DNA from: GWB2-37-7 sp049684915 | GTDB taxonomy: Bacteria > Bacillota > Clostridia > Lutisporales > Lutisporaceae | Reading direction: 5' to 3' | Length of the DNA stretch: 31,666 bases | NCBI GenBank assembly: GCA_049684915.1 | Contig: JBAVGO010000061.1 | Location: 1-31,666, forward strand | In this document: one piece after another, positions 15,503 through 22,975 of the stretch | How the letters are laid out: each line of letters begins with the position of its first letter | How positions within the stretch are numbered: position 1 is the stretch's first letter | Position numbers and translations under genes: made by a program | Notes under the pieces: model-generated | Told to the model about the DNA's origin: nothing | The model's database searches: none | Seen by the model: the letters and a program-made list of their open reading frames with translations, nothing else

Positions 15503-16702
15503 TTATTTTCCAAGCATGGATAAAAGTACACCTGCTGCAACAGCAGATCCAATAACACCGGCTACGTTTGGTCCCATAGCATGCATCAACAGATAGTTGC
15601 TTGGATTTGCTTCCTGCCCGACCTTCTGTGATACCCTTGCTGCCATAGGCACAGCAGAAACACCAGCTGAACCTATAAGTGGATTTACTTTACCACCGCT
15701 TAGTTTATACATTAACTTACCAAACAGTACGCCTGAAGCTGTACCCATTGCGAAAGCAATGAGGCCTAGTAATATTATTGCAAGTGTTTTTATTTGTAGG
15801 AACAATTCTCCATTTGCAGTTGCTCCTACTGCAGTTCCTAAGAAAATTACAATAATATTAGTAAGTTCATTTTGAGCAGTCTTAGAAAGCCTGTTCATTA
15901 CACTCTGTAGATCTACTGCTTCTCTTATAAGATTTCCAAACATCAACATACCAACTAAAATAGCAGCTGATGGAAGTACCAAGGAAACAACCAAAGTTAC
16001 AAGAATTGGAAACACGATTTTCTCTATCTTAGAAACAGGACGAAGCTGCTCCATCACTACTTCTCTTTCCTTTTTAGTTGTTAAAGCTTTCATTATAGGC
16101 GGCTGTATCAAAGGCACCAAAGCCATATATGAATATGCCGCTACTGCAATAGGTCCAATTAAATGTGGTGCTAACTTAGTTGTCAAGAATATCGCTGTGG
16201 GTCCGTCTGCTCCACCTATAATCCCTATAGAAGCTGCCTCCTTTAGAGTAAAGGATATACCCGGAAGCTTATCTAAAAGCAGTGCTCCGATAAATGTAGT
16301 AAATATGCCTATCTGAGCTGCAGCCCCTAGCAATATGCTTCTTGGATTTGCAATCAATGGTCCGAAATCAGTCATAGCACCTACGCCAAAAAATATTAGT
16401 GGAGGATAAATCCCAAGCTTTACTCCTTGATATAGCCAGTGCAGAAGTCCACCCGGCTCTGTCATTTTGTATACTCCATCAACCATAGCATATGTAGGCT
16501 CATTCATAAGTCCTGCTCCAGGTAAGTTAGCCAAAAGCATACCAAATGCAATAGGTATCAACAATAGTGGTTCAAAACCCTTTCTAAGTGCTAGATATAA
16601 TAATATACAGGATACAATCAGCATTACTATCTGCTGCCACGTTATTATAGCAAAGCCTGTATTTTGATACAGCTTTACAAATTCTTCATATATAAATGAC
16701 AT
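15503..16702 (-). CDS. mmdB: Methylmalonyl-CoA decarboxylase beta subunit, Na+ pump
   Basis: A 399-residue membrane subunit of the OadB/MmdB/GcdB family. It decarboxylates carboxybiotin and couples this to export of Na+. About ten membrane helices are visible. The functionally important residues of the family are present: GGADGPT at 163-169 with Asp 166, and NPLIGSAGVSAVPMAARVS from 340 with Asn 340 and Ser 349, which form the Na+ path in characterised homologues. Length is about 30 residues shorter than OadB of enterobacteria, as usual for Gram-positive and methylmalonyl types. The start has a GGGGG ribosome binding site. It is the last gene of the operon. The family alone does not distinguish oxaloacetate from methylmalonyl or glutaconyl pumps; the neighbours do. 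Confidence 0.93.
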   Translation of the reverse strand: MSFIYEEFVKLYQNTGFAIITWQQIVMLIVSCILLYLALRKGFEPLLLIPIAFGMLLANLPGAGLMNEPTYAMVDGVYKMTEPGGLLHWLYQGVKLGIYPPLIFFGVGAMTDFGPLIANPRSILLGAAAQIGIFTTFIGALLLDKLPGISFTLKEAASIGIIGGADGPTAIFLTTKLAPHLIGPIAVAAYSYMALVPLIQPPIMKALTTKKEREVVMEQLRPVSKIEKIVFPILVTLVVSLVLPSAAILVGMLMFGNLIREAVDLQSVMNRLSKTAQNELTNIIVIFLGTAVGATANGELFLQIKTLAIILLGLIAFAMGTASGVLFGKLMYKLSGGKVNPLIGSAGVSAVPMAARVSQKVGQEANPSNYLLMHAMGPNVAGVIGSAVAAGVLLSMLGK

Positions 16703-16724
16703 GATTATCCCCCTTAAGTGCTTA

Positions 16725-17114
16725 TTAGCCTAGAACAACCAATACTTGCCCTGTATTTACAGAATCTCCTTGGTTAACAGCTACTGAAGTTACAGTTGCA
16801 TCTATACCTGACATTATTTCATTTTCCATTTTCATTGCTTCAAGTATGCAAAGAATTTGACCCTTTTTAACTGTGTCTCCAGCCTTCACATTTATGCTTA
16901 GTATTGTTCCAGGCATTGGAGCTACTACAGTATTAGCACCTGCAGGGATTGAAACAGGAGCTGCTTTTGGTGCCGGAGCTGGCGTTGCTTTTGGTGCTGA
17001 GACTGCCTTTGGAGCAGCTGAAGCTACAACTGGAGCTCCAGCTGCTCCGTCTCTTACCTCTTCAACCTCAACCTCATAGGACTTACCGTTTACATTTATT
17101 TTAAACTTTCTCAT
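16725..17114 (-). CDS. mmdC: Methylmalonyl-CoA decarboxylase gamma subunit, biotin carrier
   Basis: A 129-residue biotinyl carrier protein that shuttles the carboxyl group from the alpha to the beta subunit. A short N-terminal beta domain (FKINVNGKSYEVEVEE) is followed by a flexible Ala/Pro/Lys linker at about residues 23-60. The biotinyl domain has the attachment motif EAMKMEN with the modified Lys at 95 and the matching turn VAPMPGTI. Length and linker are typical for MmdC/GcdC. An AGGAGG ribosome binding site lies upstream. The product is the expected target of the BirA encoded 1.4 kb downstream. The linker codons are notably GC- and Ala-rich compared with the neighbours, which reflects its composition rather than foreign origin. 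Confidence 0.94.
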   Translation of the reverse strand: MRKFKINVNGKSYEVEVEEVRDGAAGAPVVASAAPKAVSAPKATPAPAPKAAPVSIPAGANTVVAPMPGTILSINVKAGDTVKKGQILCILEAMKMENEIMSGIDATVTSVAVNQGDSVNTGQVLVVLG

Positions 17115-17126
17115 AGTTAATCCTCC

Positions 17127-17483
17127 TTAAAATCTATTTAGCATTTGCTCATTTCTACCTGTTTGTCCCCATATAGGCGTACTGTCACCAATTCTGGTAA
17201 TCCTTCTAATTACCAGGTTGCTTTGAATGCCCATGGAAGCATTGATTGCAGCCATAATAACTGCAATAAGCTCATCATCTACGAAGTCTGCTTGTTCTGC
17301 TGTCATGTTGTCTATAGCAGGAGTGAAGCCCTTTTGAATTATATCTTGGCCATTTTCTTGTTTTTTATTTCTGCCGAATAATAATTTCATCATCGCTAAA
17401 ATCCCCCAAAGTGCTATTAGTACTAGGAACACTATTGTTATTCCAAATAGAGTAACTAGTAATCCATAAAGTAAAGAGTCCAT
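17127..17483 (-). CDS. mmdD: Methylmalonyl-CoA decarboxylase delta subunit, OadG family
   Basis: A 118-residue small subunit of the OadG/MmdD family that holds the decarboxylase complex together at the membrane. A single N-terminal membrane helix (about residues 6-32, LLVTLFGITIVFLVLIALWGIL) is followed by a charged linker and a C-terminal part with DDELIAVIMAAINASMG, the family's conserved block, and VIRRITRIGDSTPIWGQTGRNEQM, which in homologues binds the alpha subunit. It lies between the alpha and gamma genes with gaps of 14 and 12 bases, as in known methylmalonyl-CoA and oxaloacetate decarboxylase operons. The ribosome binding site is AGGTGA. Confidence 0.88.
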   Translation of the reverse strand: MDSLLYGLLVTLFGITIVFLVLIALWGILAMMKLLFGRNKKQENGQDIIQKGFTPAIDNMTAEQADFVDDELIAVIMAAINASMGIQSNLVIRRITRIGDSTPIWGQTGRNEQMLNRF

Positions 17484-17497
17484 ATAATCACCTCATC

Positions 17498-19045
17498 CTA
17501 AACTGGTAAATTGCCATGTTTCTTAGATGGTCTAGTTTCTCTCTTGCTGGCTAACATTTCAAATGCACTAATAAGTCTTTGTCTTGTTGTAGCAGGCTCG
17601 ATTACATCATCTACATAGCCTCGACTTGCCGCTATGTATGGTGTTGCAAATCTATCCTTATAGTCTTGTATTTTTTCTGCACGAGCTTGTGCTGGGTTTT
17701 CTGCGTTTTCGATGTCTCTCTTGAATATTATGTTAGCTGCTCCTTCAGGTCCCATTACAGCAATTTCAGCTTGTGGCCAAGCAAATACCATGTCTGCTCC
17801 TAAGTCCTTGCTGCACATTGCAAGATATGCTCCGCCATATGCTTTTCTTGTTATTACGTTTACTATTGGCACAGTAGCTTCAGAATATGCATAAAGCATC
17901 TTTGCCCCATGCCTTATAATACCGCCATATTCTTGAGTAGTTCCAGGTAAGAAGCCTGGTACGTCAATCAAGTTTAGTATTGGAATATTAAAAGCATCGC
18001 AGGTTCTTATAAATCTACCCGCTTTGTCAGAAGCGTTAATATCCAAGCAGCCAGCTAGTACCTTTGGCTGGTTTGCAATTACACCAATGCTTGCTCCATT
18101 TAATCTTAAGAATCCTGTTATTATATTTTGAGCATAATATGGTTGTACTTCAAAGAAGTCTCCATTATCTGCTACTGTTCTTATAATATCCTTCATGTCA
18201 TAAGCCTTGTTTGAGTTATCAGGAAGTATTGTATTTAATGCTTCGTCAATTCTATTTAAATCATCCTGAGTTTCAAACACAGGTGCTGTTTCCATGTTGT
18301 TCGATGGTAGGAAGCTTAAAAGTCTCTTAATATCACCTATGCAAGCCTGTTCGTTATCACTTAAGAAATGAGCAACCCCACTAGTTCTATTATGAGTCAT
18401 GCCACCGCCAAGCTCTTCAGCAGTAACTTCTTCTCCAGTAACAGCTTTTATAACCTGAGGTCCTGTTATAAACATCTGACTTGTTTTATCTACCATGAAT
18501 ATGAAATCAGTAAGAGCTGGTGAATACACCGCACCACCTGCACATGGTCCCATAATAACAGATACCTGAGGTATTACACCAGATGCCATTGTATTTCTAT
18601 AGAATATTTGACCATATCCTGATAAAGCATCAACGCCTTCTTGTATTCTTGCTCCACCCGAGTCATTGATTCCAATTACCGGTGCACCCATTTTCATTGC
18701 AAGGTCTAGCACCTTACAGATTTTCTTTGCATGCATTTCACCTAGTGAGCCGCCGGACACAGTAAAGTCCTGAGCATATATGTATACTAATCTGCCATCG
18801 ACAGTACCGTAGCCTGTAATAACACCTTCAGCGGGAGTTACTTCCTTCTCCATGCCAAATTCTGTGCATCTATGCTTAATAAATGCATCAATCTCTACAA
18901 AGCTACCTGCATCCATCAACTGGTTGATTCTTTCTCTCGCTGTCATCTTACCAGACTTGTGTTGCTTTTCTATTCTTTTTTCACCGCCACCGGCATAAAT
19001 GGTTTCAAGTCTGGAGTGCAAATCATTGACTTTATCAATTGACAT
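17498..19045 (-). CDS. mmdA: Methylmalonyl-CoA decarboxylase alpha subunit, carboxyltransferase
   Basis: A 515-residue carboxyltransferase of the PccB/MmdA family. It moves the carboxyl group from methylmalonyl-CoA to the biotin of the gamma subunit, releasing propionyl-CoA. Two crotonase-like halves are visible. The first has GKMTARERINQLMDAGSF, YAQDFTVSGGSLGEMHAKKI, and IGINDSGGARIQEGVDALSGYGQIFYRN with an oxyanion-hole glycine pair. The second has GFLRLNGASIGVIANQP, LIDVPGFLPGTTQEYGGIIRHGAKMLYAY and ITRKAYGGAYLAM. No biotin carboxylase gene is present in the operon, so the complex is a decarboxylase rather than an ATP-dependent propionyl-CoA carboxylase. An AAGGAGG ribosome binding site lies upstream. 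It is 14 bases after the epimerase gene. Confidence 0.95.
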   Translation of the reverse strand: MSIDKVNDLHSRLETIYAGGGEKRIEKQHKSGKMTARERINQLMDAGSFVEIDAFIKHRCTEFGMEKEVTPAEGVITGYGTVDGRLVYIYAQDFTVSGGSLGEMHAKKICKVLDLAMKMGAPVIGINDSGGARIQEGVDALSGYGQIFYRNTMASGVIPQVSVIMGPCAGGAVYSPALTDFIFMVDKTSQMFITGPQVIKAVTGEEVTAEELGGGMTHNRTSGVAHFLSDNEQACIGDIKRLLSFLPSNNMETAPVFETQDDLNRIDEALNTILPDNSNKAYDMKDIIRTVADNGDFFEVQPYYAQNIITGFLRLNGASIGVIANQPKVLAGCLDINASDKAGRFIRTCDAFNIPILNLIDVPGFLPGTTQEYGGIIRHGAKMLYAYSEATVPIVNVITRKAYGGAYLAMCSKDLGADMVFAWPQAEIAVMGPEGAANIIFKRDIENAENPAQARAEKIQDYKDRFATPYIAASRGYVDDVIEPATTRQRLISAFEMLASKRETRPSKKHGNLPV

Positions 19046-19059
19046 AAGCTTAATCCTCC

Positions 19060-19461
19060 TTATTTTCTTTCGCAGAGTTCTATCAAAACACCATTGGTGC
19101 TCTTTGGATGCAAAAATGCTATTCTTGCTCCGCCTGCACCATATCTTGGTTTCTCATCTATCAATTTTATTCCTTTTGCTCTCATATCATCTAATGCTGC
19201 TTCTATGTCGTCTACTTTAAACGCGATATGCTGTACGCCTTGCCCCTTTTTTTCTATAAACTTTGCTATAGCACTGTCTGGTGATGTAGCTTCTAAAAGT
19301 TCTACCTCTGTATCTCCAATAGGTAAAAAAGCAACCTTGACCTTCTGCTCATCAACTACTTCTGTACCATTTAATTTTAGCCCTAGAACTTCTTCATAAA
19401 ACTTTATGGATTCCTCTAAGCTACTTACTGCTATACCTATATGGTCAACCTTATTAACCAC
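19060..19461 (-). CDS. mce: Methylmalonyl-CoA epimerase (GTG start)
   Basis: A 133-residue glyoxalase-fold (VOC) enzyme that interconverts the (R) and (S) forms of methylmalonyl-CoA, linking the mutase product to the decarboxylase substrate. The metal ligands are visible in KVDHIGIAV, GVQHIAFKV and NGVLIELCE, and the DKLEEAIKFYEEVLGL-like helix is present. An open frame extends 21 codons further upstream, but AGGAGG (19469-19474) lies seven bases before a GTG at 19461. That start yields MVNKVDHIGIAV, the normal family N-terminus and length. It is located between meaB and the decarboxylase alpha gene. The longer product would carry an unrelated N-terminal tail. Confidence 0.94.
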   Translation of the reverse strand: MVNKVDHIGIAVSSLEESIKFYEEVLGLKLNGTEVVDEQKVKVAFLPIGDTEVELLEATSPDSAIAKFIEKKGQGVQHIAFKVDDIEAALDDMRAKGIKLIDEKPRYGAGGARIAFLHPKSTNGVLIELCERK

Positions 19462-19568
19462 AATCTTGCCTCCTATCACACTTTTAGGGACATCTTCGAA
19501 AATGTTTATCGAAAACTCCCCCATTATATTTAATTTTACATTTCATTACTAGATTTGTCTATATAACA

Positions 19569-20519
19569 TTATTCATTTTCATTAATTTCTGATACACTTT
19601 GAAAAATCTCAATGGCGGCACTGTATGGATCCAGCTTCTTACCGTACACACTTTCCACCATATTTTGTATTATATTTGTCTTGTCATTGTTCTTTTGGAT
19701 TGATGTGATAATATATTGATTTATCAAACTGATTATCTCAGTCTTTATGCTATTTTTCTTGCGTGTTTCATAGTTCTTATCTCTGCTTAAATATTCCCAA
19801 TGCTTTTCCATGGCTTCAATCAGCTTATCAATATTTTGGTTATCTCTTGCTATTATATTGACAACACTGGGGCGATAATCTGAGCTTTTATTAAAATCAA
19901 GCATTACTTCAATTTCTGTAGCTGTTCTTTCAGCACCTTCTCGATCTGATTTGTTAACTGCAAATACATCACCGATTTCCATTATTCCAGCCTTTATAGC
20001 TTGTATGTCATCTCCTAGTCCTGGTACCATAACCATTACAACTGTATCTGCAAGCTTTACTATATCAACCTCTGATTGACCTACTCCAACAGTTTCAATG
20101 AATATATAGTCCATACCAAATATATCTAAGATTCTGACTGCATCATGAGCTGCTTTTGATAGACCACCTAATGCACCTCTTGTGCCCATGCTGCGTATAA
20201 AAACGCCTGGGTCTGTACTAATATCCGTCATTCTTACCCTATCACCTAGGATTGCACCTCCTGTAAAAGGGCTGGTAGGATCTACAGCGATTATACCAAC
20301 CTTTTTACTTTGTAAGCGAAGTAATTTTGCAAGCTTATTCGTTACAGTGCTTTTACCTGCACCGGGAGGTCCTGTGATGCCTATTATTCTAGCTTTACCT
20401 GTAAGATGATAACACTGCCTTATTATCTCAACAGCCTGTTTATCACCATTTTCTGCCATGGTAATAAGTCTAGCGGCAGCTCTTTTATCTCCATTTAGTA
20501 AGCCTGCCTTTATATCCAT
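19569..20519 (-). CDS. meaB: Methylmalonyl-CoA mutase-associated GTPase MeaB
   Basis: A 316-residue P-loop GTPase of the MeaB/ArgK (G3E) family. It gates loading of adenosylcobalamin into methylmalonyl-CoA mutase and protects the enzyme from inactivation. Walker A is GPPGAGKST at residues 50-58. Asp-rich switch segments include VDPTSPFTGGAILGDRVRM. ETVGVGQSEVDIVKLADTVVMVMVPGLGDDIQAIKAGIMEIGDVFAVNKSD includes Walker B and the base-recognition NKSD. The C-terminal dimerisation arm is helical and rich in Asn and Lys. The start has AGGTGA upstream. It is 11 bases after the mutase small subunit gene. The old LAO/AO transport kinase name for this family is misleading. Confidence 0.95.
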   Translation of the reverse strand: MDIKAGLLNGDKRAAARLITMAENGDKQAVEIIRQCYHLTGKARIIGITGPPGAGKSTVTNKLAKLLRLQSKKVGIIAVDPTSPFTGGAILGDRVRMTDISTDPGVFIRSMGTRGALGGLSKAAHDAVRILDIFGMDYIFIETVGVGQSEVDIVKLADTVVMVMVPGLGDDIQAIKAGIMEIGDVFAVNKSDREGAERTATEIEVMLDFNKSSDYRPSVVNIIARDNQNIDKLIEAMEKHWEYLSRDKNYETRKKNSIKTEIISLINQYIITSIQKNNDKTNIIQNMVESVYGKKLDPYSAAIEIFQSVSEINENE

Positions 20520-20530
20520 TTTATCACCTT

Positions 20531-20929
20531 TTATTTTCTTTTAATATTTTGTCTAATAAAATCAATTGTTAAGGTTGTAGGCGTACCTGGAGTGAATATA
20601 GCTGCTATTCCTCCCTCTAAAAGACCCGGAATGTCCTCCTCCGGTATAACTCCTCCACCTACAATAAGTACATCATCTACTCCTCTTTCCTTTAGCATGT
20701 TAACTACTTTTGGAAAAAGGTGGTTATGAGCTCCTGAAAGCAGGCTCATTGCAAGACAATCTGCATCCTCTTGAATAACTGCCTCAACTATTTGCTCTGG
20801 TGTTTGTCTTAAACCTGTATAAATAACTTCCATTCCTGCATCTCTTAAAGCTCTTGCAACAACCTTTGCTCCTCTATCATGACCGTCAAGTCCTGGCTTT
20901 GCAACAACAACTCTGATAGGTCTATCCAA
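20531..20929 (-). CDS. mcmA2: Methylmalonyl-CoA mutase small subunit, cobalamin-binding
   Basis: A 132-residue B12-binding domain corresponding to the C-terminal part of methylmalonyl-CoA mutase. The cobalamin motif DxHxxG is at residues 15-20 (DGHDRG) with the lower-ligand His 17; MSLLSGAHNHLFP and VGGGVIPEEDI complete the signature. It pairs with the separate catalytic subunit encoded just upstream (81 bases); this split gene layout is found in many Clostridia and archaea, in contrast to the single-chain enzyme of enterics. The start is a TTG with GGGAGG eight bases before it. The length is standard for the free domain. Confidence 0.95.
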   Translation of the reverse strand: MDRPIRVVVAKPGLDGHDRGAKVVARALRDAGMEVIYTGLRQTPEQIVEAVIQEDADCLAMSLLSGAHNHLFPKVVNMLKERGVDDVLIVGGGVIPEEDIPGLLEGGIAAIFTPGTPTTLTIDFIRQNIKRK

Positions 20930-21010
20930 TTTTATTACCTCCCTGATTTATAAATTTTCAAGCTTATAGGTATATAGTGGAAAACTGTGGTCAGCATCCA
21001 CTAATTAATT

Positions 21011-22687
21011 TTAAAGTATAACCGATTGTTGATACTCCCCAAATACATTTCTTAGCACCTGACAGATTTCTCCTAGTGTAGCATAATTTCTTACTGCTTC
21101 TATTATGAAAGGCATTAGGTTCTCATCAGTTTGTGAAGCCTTATTCAATGCTTCAAGAGACTGATTAACCTTGTTGTTATCTCTTTCTGCTCTAAGTGCT
21201 TCAAGCTTCTTTCTTTGAAGCTCTCCAACTGCTGGGTCAACCCTAAGTAAGCCTTTTGGAGCTGATTCCTTGATTTGGAATTTATTCATGCCTACTACTA
21301 TTCTATCGCCTGCTTCAATCTCCATTTGATACTTGTATGCACTTTCTTGGATTTCCTTTTGTATATATCCTCTTTCTATAGCTTTTGCAGCTCCACCCAT
21401 ATCATCAATTTTCTTTATATATTCCATTGCTTTTGCTTCAATGTCATTTGTCATTGCTTCAATATAGTATGAGCCTGCTAATGGATCAACTGTCTCAGTT
21501 ACTCCACTTTCATAAGCAACAACCTGTTGAGTTCTAAGTGCTATTCTTACTGAATCCTCTGTTGGAAGTGCCAATGCTTCATCCTTGGAGTTCGTATGTA
21601 AGGATTGAGTACCACCTAGTACAGCCGCTAAAGTCTGTATTGTTACTCTTATAATATTGTTGTCTGGCTGTTGAGCAGTAAGAGTAGAACCAGCTGTTTG
21701 AGTATGGAATCTTAACATCATGGACTTTGGATCTTTTGCATTGAATCTTTCCTTCATCAACTTTGCCCATAGTCTTCTTGCCGCTCTATACTTTGAAACC
21801 TCTTCCAGCAAATCATTATGTGCATTGAAGAAGAAGGATAGTCTTGGTGCAAATTCATCAACGTCAAGACCTGCTTTTATAGCAGCATCAACGTATGCAA
21901 TACCATCCGCTAGTGTAAATGCAACCTCTTGTGCAGCTGTAGATCCAGCTTCTCTGATATGATATCCGCTTATTGATATTGTGTTCCACTTCGGAACGTG
22001 CTTTGAACAGTATTCAAAAATATTTGTGATTAGTCTCATTGATGGATCTACGGGAAATATGTATGTACCTCTAGCTATATATTCCTTCAGTATATCATTT
22101 TGAATTGTACCTGATAATTGTTCTGGTGCAATTCCTTGTTTTTCTGCTACTGCAATATACATTGCGAGTAATACTGAAGCTGGTGCATTTATTGTCATAG
22201 ATGTAGTTATTTTATCTAGAGGAATACCGTCAAATAGTGTTTCCATATCTTTAAGTGAGTCTATAGCAACCCCTACTTTACCTACCTCACCCTCCGAAAG
22301 TGCATGATCTGAATCTAAACCTATTTGAGTCGGCAGGTCAAAAGCAACACTCAACCCTGTTTGTCCTTGTCCTAGAAGAAACTTATATCTTTTATTAGAT
22401 TCTTCAGCAGTAGCAAAACCTGCATACTGTCTCATGGTCCAGAATCTACCTCTATACATAGTAGGTTGTACACCTCTAGTATATGGATATTGTGCAGGCT
22501 GCGACAAATCTGCTGCATAATCCATATTTTCAACATCAACAGGTGTATATAATCTCTTTATCTCCATTTCTGATGATGTCTTGAATACCAATTTTCTTTC
22601 AGGCTGTTTCTCAAGCTTTGATTTTACTCCGTTTTCCCATTTCTCTGCAGCTGCTTTTATTTCTGTAGTTTTTTGCTTATCAAACAT
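21011..22687 (-). CDS. mcmA1: Methylmalonyl-CoA mutase large subunit, catalytic
   Basis: A 558-residue catalytic barrel of adenosylcobalamin-dependent methylmalonyl-CoA mutase, which interconverts succinyl-CoA and (R)-methylmalonyl-CoA. Visible segments are the N-terminal EKWENGVKSKLEKQPER, QPAQYPYTRGVQPTMYRGRFWTMRQYAGFATAEESN with the substrate-binding YPYTRG and RQYAGF, and FDLPTQIGLDSDH. Further on are TMTINAPA, ISGYHIREAGSTAAQEVAFTLADG and FHTQTAGSTLTAQQPDNNIIRVT, then SLHTNSKDEALALPTE. It lacks the B12 domain, supplied by the next gene. YPYTRG plus RQYAGF fits the methylmalonyl rather than the isobutyryl enzyme. AAGGAGGG lies before the ATG. It is the first gene of the eight-gene operon. 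Confidence 0.96.
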   Translation of the reverse strand: MFDKQKTTEIKAAAEKWENGVKSKLEKQPERKLVFKTSSEMEIKRLYTPVDVENMDYAADLSQPAQYPYTRGVQPTMYRGRFWTMRQYAGFATAEESNKRYKFLLGQGQTGLSVAFDLPTQIGLDSDHALSEGEVGKVGVAIDSLKDMETLFDGIPLDKITTSMTINAPASVLLAMYIAVAEKQGIAPEQLSGTIQNDILKEYIARGTYIFPVDPSMRLITNIFEYCSKHVPKWNTISISGYHIREAGSTAAQEVAFTLADGIAYVDAAIKAGLDVDEFAPRLSFFFNAHNDLLEEVSKYRAARRLWAKLMKERFNAKDPKSMMLRFHTQTAGSTLTAQQPDNNIIRVTIQTLAAVLGGTQSLHTNSKDEALALPTEDSVRIALRTQQVVAYESGVTETVDPLAGSYYIEAMTNDIEAKAMEYIKKIDDMGGAAKAIERGYIQKEIQESAYKYQMEIEAGDRIVVGMNKFQIKESAPKGLLRVDPAVGELQRKKLEALRAERDNNKVNQSLEALNKASQTDENLMPFIIEAVRNYATLGEICQVLRNVFGEYQQSVIL

Positions 22688-22861
22688 ATTTACCCTCCTT
22701 ATAATTACAATATATTACACTTGTCCAGGCCTAAATCATTAAAATTAATGCAATTATAGTATTTAACATCTATAATGAATTTTAGCCTTCATTTCGTATT
22801 TACTCTTGCAAGTTTTCCGTCGTAACAATTAATATATTATCATATTTCTTCATATTATGGG

Positions 22862-22890
22862 TATATAATTCATTGTTTATTTTTTAACAA
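22862..22890 (-). promoter_or_regulatory. Candidate promoter of the methylmalonyl-CoA operon
   Basis: On the minus strand TTGTTA (22885-22890) and TATATA (22862-22867) are separated by 17 bases. Transcription would start near 22855, giving a leader of about 170 bases. The -35 lies within the Rex-like palindrome at 22873-22890. The -10 is not strong, so the assignment is tentative. Confidence 0.4.
22873..22890. promoter_or_regulatory. Rex-like operator
   Basis: TTGTTTA-TTTT-TTAACAA matches the clostridial Rex consensus TTGTTAAnnnnTTAACAA at all positions but one. It overlaps the candidate -35 of the operon starting with the mutase gene. Rex is an NADH-sensing repressor that controls fermentation genes in Clostridia, so redox control of this propionate-forming pathway would make sense. 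The match is to an A/T-rich motif in A/T-rich DNA, which lowers the weight. Confidence 0.5.
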
Positions 22891-22933
22891 TTGCTAATGG
22901 AAAGCTTCTCTTTCAATACAATATTATTATATC

Positions 22934-22970
22934 AAAAAACATAAAGAAGACCCACCGTCGGGTCTTCTTT
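22934..22970 (-). terminator. Terminator of ftsH
   Basis: On the minus strand AAAGAAGACCC pairs with GGGTCTTCTTT around a GACGGT loop, followed by ATGTTTTTT. It begins six bases after the ftsH stop. Confidence 0.92.
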
Positions 22971-22975
22971 GTCTA

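Noticed and set aside
16873..17079. Plus-strand open frame over the biotin carrier gene
   Set aside because: It is the reverse of the Ala/Pro-rich linker and biotinyl domain; the minus-strand frame has the AMKM motif and ribosome binding site.
21579..21770. Minus-strand 63-codon frame inside the mutase gene
   Set aside because: It is an out-of-frame shadow within the well-conserved mutase large subunit.
22688..22870. Cobalamin riboswitch in the leader of the B12-dependent mutase operon
   Set aside because: The leader is about 170 bases of A/T-rich DNA without a B12-box or long stems, so no riboswitch is called.
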